Shown here: piece after piece, positions 1 through 7,900 of the stretch | Layout of the letters: each line of letters begins with the position of its first letter | How positions within the stretch are numbered: position 1 is the first letter of the stretch | Origin: a virus | Strand: one strand, 5' to 3' | Length of the DNA stretch: 23,544 nucleotides | IMG/VR virus record: IMGVR_UViG_3300030107_006310 | Coordinates: 863 to 24,406 of that record | Notes under the pieces: generated by a model | Told to the model about the DNA's origin: nothing | What the model saw: the letters and a program-made list of their open reading frames with translations, nothing else | The model's database searches: none | Position numbers and translations under genes: made by a program

Positions 1-1
1 T

Positions 2-490
2 GCTGGCAATTGGAGTTATGATGATTTATTGAGTGACTTTGAAGTTATTTTTGATCCAGCTAGAGGTGGAACATCTTCTAAACTTGGTTTAGCTAGTTTA
101 CCTGTAATAACTCATTTTAATAAATTGGGTGGATTTATGGATGCAACTTTTAAAGGTGCTACAGATGCAGGTTCATTAAATTATAACTTTGAAAAAAGTC
201 AAGGTGCTTTTGGTCATAAAGTAATGAAAATTGAAACTATCCATGGTGATTTGTCTATGGTTAAAGAGCCTTTGTTCAGAGGACAATCTGCAGGCTTTTT
301 AGCAATGGTTGACTTAGACCATGTATCTTATAGACCTCTTGTTGGTAATGGAGTAAATAGAGATACATCAATCACTACTAATGTGCAACAAGCTGATGAG
401 GATTTACGTAAAGACATGATTCTAACAGAAGCAGGTCTTGAAGTTAGTCTTCCTGAAACTCATGCACTAATACACTTACAAGGAGTTTAA
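2..490 (+). CDS. Major capsid protein, C-terminal fragment (5' partial)
   Basis: The reading frame is open from base 2, so the gene begins upstream of the window and only about 162 C-terminal residues are present. A TTG at 29 could be read as a start, but the open upstream frame (AGNWSYDDL...) makes a partial gene far more likely. The C-terminal segment has the layout of HK97-fold capsid proteins of the SU10/DUF5309-like type: a beta-rich run (HKVMKIETIHGD), a VDLDHVSYRPL strand, then an RDTSITTNVQQ loop, DLRKDMILTEAGLEV strand and a terminal HALIHL. Such proteins build the icosahedral shell. It is followed after 2 bases by a probable decoration protein, which fits a capsid module. The assignment is by remembered family pattern, not alignment; another shell or shell-associated protein is possible. 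Confidence 0.7.
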   Translation, partial: AGNWSYDDLLSDFEVIFDPARGGTSSKLGLASLPVITHFNKLGGFMDATFKGATDAGSLNYNFEKSQGAFGHKVMKIETIHGDLSMVKEPLFRGQSAGFLAMVDLDHVSYRPLVGNGVNRDTSITTNVQQADEDLRKDMILTEAGLEVSLPETHALIHLQGV

Positions 491-492
491 TT

Positions 493-951
493 ATGAGAAG
501 TGATGTGTTAAATAAGAATAGTAATGACTTTTTAAAAGATGCAGAAGGAGTTATGGTTACAAGAGTCCCTGCTGTGCTATCTGATTTTACAGATGGAGGT
601 GGTACTTCAGGTACTTATGCTAGTGGTGTTGTAATCCCTAAAGGAGCTATTGTTTTAAATAGTTTAATTGATATAAGAGCAGAAGTTGGAGCTTCAACAT
701 TAACATGTGAAATAGGTGATGGTTCAGATGCAGACAGGTTTAATGCTTCTAGTGATCCATCATTAGATACTGTTGGTCTTGTTAGTGGAGGTGCACCTCA
801 AGGAACTGCTTTATGCACTTCTGATGCATCAATTACATTAACTGTAACAGAAGGTTCAGACTTTGGAGATGTAACTACGTTAGATTTTGTAGTATATTTA
901 TATTACTATATTCCAGCAGAGTTCCAAACTCAAAAAGGTACTGTTTACTAA
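493..951 (+). CDS. Probable capsid decoration / virion beta-sandwich protein
   Basis: This 152-residue protein starts at ATG 493, with AGGAG at 481-485 inside the end of the capsid gene. It is Gly/Ser/Thr/Asp-rich and beta-rich with no membrane segment. The core reads VVIPKGAIVLNSLIDI, then TLTCEIGDGSDADRF, ending in hydrophobic strands (TLDFVVYLYYYIP). This pattern (PKGAIV strand, then a GDGSDAD turn) is common in small phage virion proteins encoded directly after the major capsid gene, where they often decorate the shell. The role is inferred from position and composition; a head-fibre base or neck protein is the alternative. Its gene is followed by a 108-base gap with a strong hairpin, so the capsid and decoration genes may form a separately terminated transcript. 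Confidence 0.55.
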   Translation: MRSDVLNKNSNDFLKDAEGVMVTRVPAVLSDFTDGGGTSGTYASGVVIPKGAIVLNSLIDIRAEVGASTLTCEIGDGSDADRFNASSDPSLDTVGLVSGGAPQGTALCTSDASITLTVTEGSDFGDVTTLDFVVYLYYYIPAEFQTQKGTVY

Positions 952-987
952 ACCAAAACAATAAGGTTTAATAGTTATTAGAACTAT

Positions 988-1034
988 GGGGGATGTCGTA
1001 TAAAGGGCATCCTCCGAATCTAAAAAGATTTTTT
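988..1034 (+). terminator. GC-rich hairpin plus T-run, candidate terminator or attenuator
   Basis: In the 108-base gap after the decoration gene, bases 988-996 (GGGGGATGT) pair with 1007-1015 (GCATCCTCC) as a 9-bp stem with two G-T wobbles and a 10-base loop. It is followed by a small AATCT/AGATT hairpin (1017-1021 with 1026-1030) that runs into six T (1029-1034). A GC-rich stem is conspicuous in such AT-rich DNA. The T-run lies about 13 bases after the main stem, so termination may be partial or depend on the second hairpin. The rest of the gap holds the AGGAG (1047-1051) of the next gene; I see no clear promoter in it. Confidence 0.45.
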
Positions 1035-1059
1035 AACAATTTAAATAGGAGATAGAATT

Positions 1060-1245
1060 ATGGCTATGACAGTTACAACAAAATCATTTATACATAATGC
1101 TACTGAAGGAACAACTGGATTAGCAGCTGATGTTAAAGCTTATATGGATACGTTGACACCAGCTAGCAATAATACTGTAAATGTTACATGCGCAGGAATA
1201 GGCAATAATAGAGTTCTTACTTTAGTAGTAGTAGAAACAGCTTAA
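1060..1245 (+). CDS. Small hypothetical protein, structural region
   Basis: A 61-residue protein with a convincing start: ATG 1060 preceded by AGGAG at 1047-1051 with 8-base spacing. The sequence is Thr/Ala/Val-rich (MAMTVTTKSFIHNATEG, ending NRVLTLVVVETA), with a predicted helix around residues 20-33 and a hydrophobic C-terminal strand. It has no signal peptide and is too polar for a membrane protein. It is the first gene after the hairpin and lies two bases from the next start. I do not recognise the family. Position between capsid and adaptor genes suggests a minor virion or assembly protein. Confidence 0.6.
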   Translation: MAMTVTTKSFIHNATEGTTGLAADVKAYMDTLTPASNNTVNVTCAGIGNNRVLTLVVVETA

Positions 1246-1247
1246 TA

Positions 1248-1466
1248 ATGACTAGAAGTTATTATTGTGATATATGCCAGAAAGTTATTACATTTGACTG
1301 TAATGAAAGCACTAAGAAGTGTAGCTGTAGTAAAATATTTGAAACAACAGCACAACCTTATCATACACTTAATATGAGAAAAAATGCTTTTAGTGCAACT
1401 ACACAAGTAGAATTTAGTTCAACAACAGTAGGTGATGATATAAAAAGTAGAGGTGGAAGTCTTTAA
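1248..1466 (+). CDS. Small zinc-ribbon-like protein
   Basis: A 72-residue protein with clustered cysteines: CDIC (residues 8-11), Cys18, and CSC (25-27). The CxxC and CxC pairs about 14 residues apart suggest a compact metal site such as a zinc ribbon, although the second pair is CxC rather than CxxC. The rest is Ser/Thr-rich, ending GDDIKSRGGSL. It begins two bases after the previous stop, and its TAA overlaps the next ATG as TAATG, so it is co-translated with the adaptor-like gene. Function unknown; possibilities are an assembly factor or small regulator translated with the neck genes. Metal binding is inferred only from cysteine spacing. Confidence 0.6.
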   Translation: MTRSYYCDICQKVITFDCNESTKKCSCSKIFETTAQPYHTLNMRKNAFSATTQVEFSSTTVGDDIKSRGGSL

Positions 1467-2650
1467 TGGCTAATTTTGGAACACAAATAAAATCTTTAAC
1501 AGGTATAGATACTAGTAATAGTACAATACAAGGGTATATTAATACTTGGCTTACTGATGGAGTTAAAGAAATACAAAATGTGTTACCACCTGATAAATTA
1601 GAAGAGTGCACTAATGTTGCTACATTAAATGGTTCATCTACTACTTTAAATTATTATACTGCTACTATAGGGAAAATAGTATCAGTTAATAGAAATAATG
1701 GAAGTGGTTATTATCAAGTTTGTAGAAAAGTTCCTGTTTCACATTCAACAAGAGTTACAGATTCTTCTGATATAATGAATTATGCAACTGCTACTGATCC
1801 TGTATATTGGATGAATAATAATACATTATCAGTTTTTCCAACACCTACTACTTCTGGAGGAGAAGCTAATGTTTATTATGTTTATATGCCTGCTGTTGTC
1901 TACACAGATTCTAATATTAGTCATTTTTTAACAGAAGCTGAATATTTAGTAGTTAATTATGCTAGTATAAAATCGTTGCAATATTTAATGAATCAAAAAT
2001 CTAATGATTTGCCAAGTTTTACATTACCATCTATTCCTGAAAGTGTAAGTGTTCCTTCGTTTGTTTATCATGACGCAGATGTAGATGATGTAATAAACCC
2101 TGAGTTGTCTTTATTATTAAATAATCCACCTATTTATAGTCCTCCTGACTTAGTATTAGATTATGCAGATGCTAATACTTGGTTAAATAATGAAGAGGAT
2201 AGTGAAATGGTTAGCTCTAGATTATCAATTATATCTTCTCAAATTAACAAGTTTAATGCTGAAATGACAAATTCTAGGAATAAATATACAGAAGAATTAG
2301 AACAATACAAAGAAAGTATGACAAGAGCTCAACAAAATTTGCAATCTGAAATTAATTCTAATCAATTAAATTTATCAAAAAATCAAACATTAGCATTACA
2401 AAATGCTACTCAAAATTTTCAAAAAGATGTACAAGAATATGATGCAAGTATTAAAAAGCATCAATCTGATTTGCAAGTTTACACAGCTGAAGTAACAAAA
2501 GAGATGCAAAGATTTAATGCTGAATTACAAAAGCATACAACAGATTATCAATGGTATCAAAGCCAATATACACAATTAAATAACGATTACAATAAAGGAT
2601 TGCAATTGTTAACAGGTGGAGGAAGTCCACAACAGCCAAGAGGAGAATAA
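1466..2650 (+). CDS. Head-tail adaptor/neck-like protein with long C-terminal coiled coil
   Basis: A 394-residue protein in two parts. Residues 1-175 resemble head-tail adaptor proteins of marine podovirus-like phages: an N-terminal helical segment (TIQGYINTWLTDGVKEIQ), a strand block (PVYWMNNNTLSVFPTP, YYVYMPAVVY) and a helical end (HFLTEAEYLVVNYASIKSLQ). Residues 183-235 are a Pro-rich linker. Residues about 248-382 are a charged, Gln/Asn-rich coiled coil (NKFNAEM, QNFQKDVQEYDASIKKHQ), then a GGGSPQQPRGE tail. Adaptors of this type bridge the portal and tail, and the coiled coil could reach along the portal channel. The start overlaps the previous stop as TAATG. The adaptor role is inferred from pattern and position; another neck-associated rod-like protein is possible. 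Confidence 0.55.
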   Translation: MANFGTQIKSLTGIDTSNSTIQGYINTWLTDGVKEIQNVLPPDKLEECTNVATLNGSSTTLNYYTATIGKIVSVNRNNGSGYYQVCRKVPVSHSTRVTDSSDIMNYATATDPVYWMNNNTLSVFPTPTTSGGEANVYYVYMPAVVYTDSNISHFLTEAEYLVVNYASIKSLQYLMNQKSNDLPSFTLPSIPESVSVPSFVYHDADVDDVINPELSLLLNNPPIYSPPDLVLDYADANTWLNNEEDSEMVSSRLSIISSQINKFNAEMTNSRNKYTEELEQYKESMTRAQQNLQSEINSNQLNLSKNQTLALQNATQNFQKDVQEYDASIKKHQSDLQVYTAEVTKEMQRFNAELQKHTTDYQWYQSQYTQLNNDYNKGLQLLTGGGSPQQPRGE

Positions 2651-2651
2651 T

Positions 2652-3020
2652 ATGGCAAATGAAATTAAAATTAATTTATCAATATCAGCTACTAAAAATG
2701 GTGCAAAATTTGAAAGACAAGAATCATTTACTGATGATATGACTGGAGATGCTTGGACAACAGGAATAGTAGATATAACTGCTAGTGGTGTTCAATTAAC
2801 AGATTTAGATGTAGGTACTTATGGTTGGGTATTTGTAAAAAATTTATCAACAGGGTCGGCTTATGTAGATATACAAAGTAGTCAAAATACAGCAGATGAC
2901 AATTTATGTAGATTATATGCAGGCGAATCAACTATTTTAAAAACAGCAGGATTAACAGCATTATGGGCAGATTCAAGTAGTGGAACACAAGCAGTTGAAT
3001 ATGCAATAATAGAGTTATAA
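2652..3020 (+). CDS. Small beta-sandwich virion protein
   Basis: A 122-residue protein. I place the start at ATG 2652 rather than an in-frame ATG at 2616, because AGGAG at 2641-2645 sits 6 bases upstream and the extra 12 residues would overlap the previous gene. It is beta-rich, with strands such as IKINLSISA, GVQLTDLD, TYGWVFVKNLSTGSAYVDIQ and a RLYAGESTILK turn, ending AVEYAIIEL. The pattern of a NL strand, then VDIQ, then an AGES(T/H)IL loop recurs in the protein at 3340-3804 (LAAGESHILG), so the two are probably paralogues. Such beta-sandwich proteins are common accessory virion components around the neck. The exact role is unknown. Confidence 0.6.
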   Translation: MANEIKINLSISATKNGAKFERQESFTDDMTGDAWTTGIVDITASGVQLTDLDVGTYGWVFVKNLSTGSAYVDIQSSQNTADDNLCRLYAGESTILKTAGLTALWADSSSGTQAVEYAIIEL

Positions 3021-3022
3021 TT

Positions 3023-3328
3023 ATGACAGTTAAAGATGTTATAGGACAAATGGAATTATTATTTGGAAGAAAGCCAGAAAAATATATGCTTAGACTTATA
3101 AATGATGGTTTAAAAGATATGTCTGCAAAGAAAAAAGCTTATGTAGTCTCAGCAGAAACAGATTTAGAAACATATAAAAGATGGTATGCATTAGACGATC
3201 AAATGATAGAAATTAAAAAAGTAGAAATAAAAGATACTAATAGTAGATATGTAAAAATACCTAAACTTGCTGATCCACATCATCTACTTAGAGAAGATAC
3301 TGATTCGGCTGATGACTCATTAACTTAA
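3023..3328 (+). CDS. Adaptor/neck protein, probable N-terminal half
   Basis: A 101-residue, charged, mostly helical then beta protein (DVIGQMELLFGRK, YMLRLINDGLKDMSAKKK, DLETYKRWYALDDQMIEI, RYVKIPKLADPHHLL). The run from RWYALDD through KIPKLADPHHLL is typical of the N-terminal half of a larger marine-phage head-tail adaptor that I would expect to be about 200 residues. It stops early (DSADDSLT). The C-terminal half of such a protein seems to be present at 3804-4430, after an intervening gene. Ribosome binding signal is weak, with ATG 3 bases after the previous stop. Either this is a naturally two-part adaptor or a gene broken by insertion of the middle gene. Assignment is from recalled family pattern. 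Confidence 0.5.
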   Translation: MTVKDVIGQMELLFGRKPEKYMLRLINDGLKDMSAKKKAYVVSAETDLETYKRWYALDDQMIEIKKVEIKDTNSRYVKIPKLADPHHLLREDTDSADDSLT

Positions 3329-3339
3329 AGGAGAATTAA

Positions 3340-3804
3340 ATGGCAACAACAATATCAAATGCTACCATGACAGTTACAATAACTGAAACAGTATCTTTAA
3401 ATGGTAGTCCTCAAGGAGCAACTAATACATTAACAATAGCAAGTGTAGATGAAATTTATAAAAGAATATTAACATGCACAGCTAGTCAAACTACAACTAT
3501 AGCAACATTCAATGCAACAGTTCATGGAGCTGCAAATGCTTTAGATTTACAAGATTGTAAATATATTAGAATAACTAATAAAGATGATACCAACCCTTTA
3601 GAATTAGCTATAGTAGGAGCTTCAACATGTTATCAAGTAGAATTAGCAGCAGGAGAAAGTCATATATTAGGAAATCCTGAAGCTTTAATGTTAGCAGAAG
3701 CAGATACTAGTCCTAGTTTTGGAACAATGGCAGATTTGGCAAGTTTACAAGTAAATCCAGGTTCTAACGCAGTAGATGTTGAGATATTCGCAGCGAGTGT
3801 ATAA
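3340..3804 (+). CDS. Beta-sandwich virion protein, probable paralogue of 2652-3020
   Basis: A 154-residue Thr/Ala/Asn-rich, beta-rich protein with start ATG 3340 preceded by AGGAG at 3329-3333. Near its centre CKYIRITNKDDTNPLEL and YQVELAAGESHILG parallel VFVKNLSTGSAYVDI and CRLYAGESTILK of 2652-3020, pointing to a shared fold. It has no signal peptide or membrane segment. It sits between what look like the two halves of one adaptor (3023-3328 and 3804-4430), and its TAA overlaps the next ATG (TAATG). Likely an accessory virion protein bound at the neck or on the capsid; the function is not established. Confidence 0.6.
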   Translation: MATTISNATMTVTITETVSLNGSPQGATNTLTIASVDEIYKRILTCTASQTTTIATFNATVHGAANALDLQDCKYIRITNKDDTNPLELAIVGASTCYQVELAAGESHILGNPEALMLAEADTSPSFGTMADLASLQVNPGSNAVDVEIFAASV

Positions 3805-4430
3805 TGGCTAGTAATCAAAGGACATATCCAAATACATATTTTGCTTGGTATAATGATGATACTAGAGTAGCTATTGTTAGTAAAGATACTGAAAATGTAA
3901 GTGGAGAAAGAGTAACTGAATTATATGATACTTGGCAAGGTCAAGGTGATTTAAGTGGCACATTAACTGATATAGATGGTAATGGTAGTACTGCGACAGC
4001 AACAGCTAGTGGAGCTCATAATTTAGAAACAGGCGATAGAGTAACTATAAGTGGTAGTCATAGCGATTTTAATGGAACACATACTATAACTGTTCCTTCA
4101 GATAGTACAACTACATTTACTTTTAGTAGTTCTAGCAGTCAAACTAATCAAACAGGTAAATTTGTAGTTAAATTTATTAATGATGGAATTAGAGTAACTT
4201 ATATATCTAAATATGAAGAAGCAACTGCTATAACTCATGATTTATTTACTGATTTGGGTGTAGATACAGGTATGCAAATATCTTTAGTATATTATGTTAA
4301 AGCTAGATTATATGAAGATATAGGTGATATGGAAAAAGCAAACTATTTTAGAAAGTTATTTTATAGAGAAATGAAACAATATCCATCTAAAAGAACAGGA
4401 GTAAGGATACTTTCAGTACCTAAATTATAA
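3804..4430 (+). CDS. Adaptor/neck protein, probable C-terminal half with inserted FCCH-like domain
   Basis: A 208-residue protein. Residues 1-48 (TYPNTYFAWYNDDTRVAIVSKD) and 120-208 look like parts of one adaptor; the C-terminal block (LVYYVKARLYEDIGDMEKA, then YPSKRTGVRILSVPKL) is a helical pair followed by a terminal strand typical of neck proteins. Between them, residues 51-119 form a Thr/Ser/Gly-rich beta module (AHNLETGDRVTISG, DFNGTHTITV, TTFTFSS) of the type annotated as FCCH-like (ubiquitin-activating E1 first-catalytic-half-like) in phage tail proteins. The gene begins by TAATG overlap without a good Shine-Dalgarno, so its translation probably depends on the upstream gene. It may complete the truncated adaptor at 3023-3328. 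Confidence 0.5.
   Translation: MASNQRTYPNTYFAWYNDDTRVAIVSKDTENVSGERVTELYDTWQGQGDLSGTLTDIDGNGSTATATASGAHNLETGDRVTISGSHSDFNGTHTITVPSDSTTTFTFSSSSSQTNQTGKFVVKFINDGIRVTYISKYEEATAITHDLFTDLGVDTGMQISLVYYVKARLYEDIGDMEKANYFRKLFYREMKQYPSKRTGVRILSVPKL
3954..4160 (+). other. FCCH-like beta domain inserted in adaptor gene
   Basis: This segment encodes residues 51-119 of the 3804-4430 product. Landmarks are a HNL(x)TGD turn, VTISG, FNGTHTI and TTFTF strands. The same order (HGFVAGD, IQIWGITG, FNGQYEV, STFTIS) occurs in the segment 13889-14101 of the nozzle-like protein, consistent with a mobile structural module. Confidence 0.55.
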
Positions 4431-4996
4431 TGGCATATAATACAACAACATGGGAAACAGATAGTAATACTAAAGCTAGTGCTAATACTACTAATTCAAA
4501 ATTTCATATATATAAAAGTGTACATGCACAATCTATACTTGATTCAGGAACTGATGCATATTTTATAGCTTTTCATTATGCTTCTTTATCAAATTCAACT
4601 GTTCCAGGAGTACCAGCTAATAGATATACTTGGCTTACTAGTGGTAATCTTATAAAAGGTTATTTTATAGCTGAAGATTGGAATCCTAATGATAGTAGTA
4701 ATACTATGCAATTTAAAGTTTATAAATTGTCTCCAAATACTAATGGTGTAGATATAGCATCTGTGGAAAGTTATACTTTATTAGAAACTGTTACAATTTC
4801 TAATGCTAATTTACAAGCAGAAGGAAGAGGAATTATAGTAGATTTTACAGAAGCAACTTGTGCATTTTCTAAAGGAGATATAATGGCTATTAGTTATAAA
4901 AATACAGTAGATGTAACTAATAATTCTCAAGATACAACTCAATTTAATTTTGTTTTAAAAGAGGATTGGAATGATATAATATCTTCCAACGTATAA
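4430..4996 (+). CDS. Short fibre/receptor-binding-like protein
   Basis: A 188-residue protein starting by TAATG overlap. Its first 30 residues (NTTTWETDSNTKAS...FHIYKSV) match in order the N-terminus of the next gene (NTRWLTDSKTKAT...LSIFKSI), so both probably use the same attachment module on the virion. The remainder is a beta-sandwich/jelly-roll-like domain with GYFIAEDWNPNDSSN, MQFKVYKLSP, VTISNANL and CAFSKGDIMAISYKN strands. The last resembles YSAGDIMQVRFDPT near the C-terminus of the 605-residue tail fibre at 16069-17886, hinting that the tip folds are related. It is probably a short fibre or fibre adaptor. Receptor binding is inferred, not shown. Confidence 0.5.
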   Translation: MAYNTTTWETDSNTKASANTTNSKFHIYKSVHAQSILDSGTDAYFIAFHYASLSNSTVPGVPANRYTWLTSGNLIKGYFIAEDWNPNDSSNTMQFKVYKLSPNTNGVDIASVESYTLLETVTISNANLQAEGRGIIVDFTEATCAFSKGDIMAISYKNTVDVTNNSQDTTQFNFVLKEDWNDIISSNV

Positions 4997-4997
4997 A

Positions 4998-7900
4998 ATG
5001 TCTGTTAGTAATACTAGATGGTTAACAGATAGCAAAACAAAAGCTACAAGTTCTACTTCTACTAGTACTAGTCTTTCTATATTTAAAAGTATTGCAGTAT
5101 CAGGTCAAACTACTGTTTCTGCTTTAAATGATTCCGATACATTAACATTAGTTGCAGGCACAGGAATAACATTAACTACTTCAGGTCAAGCTCTAACAAT
5201 TACAAGTTCAGCGACTACAGGAGATATTTCTTTTTCAGGTAGTAATATAACTTCATCAGGTGCTAGAGTATCTATTTTAGATCAAGTAACTATAACTCCT
5301 GCAGCAGATTCAACAACATCATTTTTAGTAGAAAAAGCAGATGGAACAGATATATTTGCAATTGATACTACAAATTCTAAATTAGTATTAGGAACAGGAA
5401 TTTTTGAATTACCAGATAGTAATATTGGAATTGGTAATAGTGTAGCATTTCATGCTAATGCAACTGAAAATATAGCAATAGGGAAACAAGCATTAGATGG
5501 AACTACTGGTACAGCACAAAGAAATGTTGCAATAGGTGTTTATGCATTAACTTCATTGCAAACAGGTGATAATAATGTAGCTTTAGGCTTTACAACAGGA
5601 CAATCTTTAACCACAGCAAGTGATAATATGTTAATTGGTAAAGGTGCAGGAAATAAGATAACTAATAGTGGTGCTAATACATTAATTGGTGCTAATGCAG
5701 GTTACCAAATAACAACTTCAAGTGGTGCAAAGAATACAGGCATTGGTTCTTATTCTCTTTATAAGGCAGGTGGCAATCCGAATGAAAATGTAGCTATTGG
5801 CTATTATTCAATAGGGAAAGGACACAGTACAGGCGATGATTATTCAGGAAACTCACCTTCTTATAATGTAGCTATTGGGAATTACACATTGGGTGGTGCA
5901 CCAACATTTTCCAATGATACACAACAAGATTCTTTATATGGCATTGCTATTGGACACGAAGCTATGACATTTTCTGAAAGTGGACAACATAATACAGCAG
6001 TTGGATATTTATCAGGAAAATACCTTACAACAGGCAGTTATAATATGTTTATTGGTGGTTCAACAGGTGGAAGTGGAAGTAGTACAGCATTAACAGGTGA
6101 TAATAACTATGCAATAGGGTATGGTGCAGGAAACAATATACAAGGTACTTGTTCAGGTACAATGTACATTGGAAGAAGTGCAGGTGCATCAACTACAACG
6201 AGTGGTATAGGAAATACAGGAATCGGATATTATGCTTTATCAGGTACAGTTAATAGTTTAAGAAATACAGCTATTGGATATGAAGCATTAAAAGTACACA
6301 ATACAGCAGGAGCAGATTATGGCAATAATGTTGGTATTGGGTATAAGTCATTAAATGTTTTAACAATAGGTAAAGATAATACAGCTTTGGGTGCTAATTC
6401 AGGAATAGCATTAACTGAAGGTAATGATAATATACTTATAGGCTCTGGAGGGTTAGGATTAACAACAGGTGATAAGAATTTAGTAATTGGTAATTATGCA
6501 GGCAATGCTATAACTACTGAAGAAAATGGGACTTTTATAGGTTATAAAGCAGGGCAACATACTACAGGTGCAAGTAGGGCATTATATATAGGATATTATG
6601 CAGGTTTATATTTACAAGGTGGAGATGACAATCTTTTACTTGGTGGGTTGGCTATGGGTTCAGGGAATACATCTGATAAAAGTCAAAATTCAGGTTATAA
6701 AAATATTGCTATTGGATACAAAACCATAGGTGGCAATATTGGTTCAGGGGATAATTTAACAGCATTTTATAATGTTGCTTTAGGTTATGAATCAATGAAA
6801 AATGCAACATCAGCACAATACAATATTTGTTTAGGTGCATTAGCAGGAACAGTTATGTCCACAGGCTCTTTCAATGTAGGCATAGGATATAATTCTATAC
6901 AAGCTATGACAACAGGCACAGGAAATTTAGCTATTGGTGCTAATGCATTAAGAACAGCAGTAGCTGACCGTTCAAATATCGCAATAGGTAAAGAATCATT
7001 ATATTATTTAAATAATAGCAGTAATTACGGATACAATGTTGCAATCGGAGAAAATGCAGGTAGAGAGGCGACCATATCGCAATATTCTTTTTTTCTTGGG
7101 AGTGATGCAGGTAGGTATGTAACAACTGCCAAAAATAATGTTGCAATAGGATACCAAACACTCGGTGCAGGTAAAAGTGCAAATAGATTGCGAGGTTATG
7201 GTGATGGTGGTGGAATGGCATCTTATTCTGGAGAAAGAAATATTGCGATTGGATATAGGGCATTATACGAATTAAGTAATTCAGTAGCATCTGATAATTC
7301 TTTAATAATTGGAACATCGGCATCATCATATAACAATACTGTAATCGGTGCTTATGCAGGAATAAGAATGATAACTGCAAAACAAAATACTTTAATCGGT
7401 GCAGAAACAGGTCAAAAAATGCTCGGCAATTTAAATACAGTAATCGGAACAGCAAGTTGTTATAATTCTCACTATGTATCAGGTGCAACTGTTATCGGTG
7501 GTGCTACTATGGGTAGCTATTCAGGTGAAGATTATGCTGTTGCAATAGGTGTTGGTGCATTTAAAAATTTAAGAAATGTTGGTAGAATTTCAACTGTAGA
7601 TGATACTACTCCAACACCATCGAGTGCTTGGCAAGCAAGTCAAACTCATACAAATATATCACCTACAAGTGATGATTCAACAAATGGAACAGAAACAACA
7701 TTTGATATAGTAACCGATGGTTCAGGTAATCCAACATTTACAGTTAATGCTAGAGGTTATAATTATCAATCAGATGATGAATTAACATTTACTGACCCAG
7801 GTAGTACAAGTAATACAGCAGTTTTAGTGGTTAATGCTTTAAAAACAGATAATGGGCAAATAGCAATCGGATATAATGCAGGTTATGATTTGCAACAAGG

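Noticed and set aside
1414-1611. 65-codon - strand frame overlapping 1248-1466 and 1466-2650
   Set aside because: Antisense to two well-supported genes in a window with no other - strand gene, and no ribosome site is seen.
2616-2651. Earlier ATG start for the 2652-3020 gene
   Set aside because: No ribosome site upstream, while ATG 2652 has AGGAG at 6-base spacing. The same logic moves the starts at 12783 to 12822 and at 12506 to 12515.
6940-7488. 182-codon open frame on the - strand
   Set aside because: It lies wholly within the repeat-coding fibre gene. Its product is a His/Leu/Tyr-rich mirror of Gly/Ala/Asn repeat codons and has no domain. It is a shadow frame.
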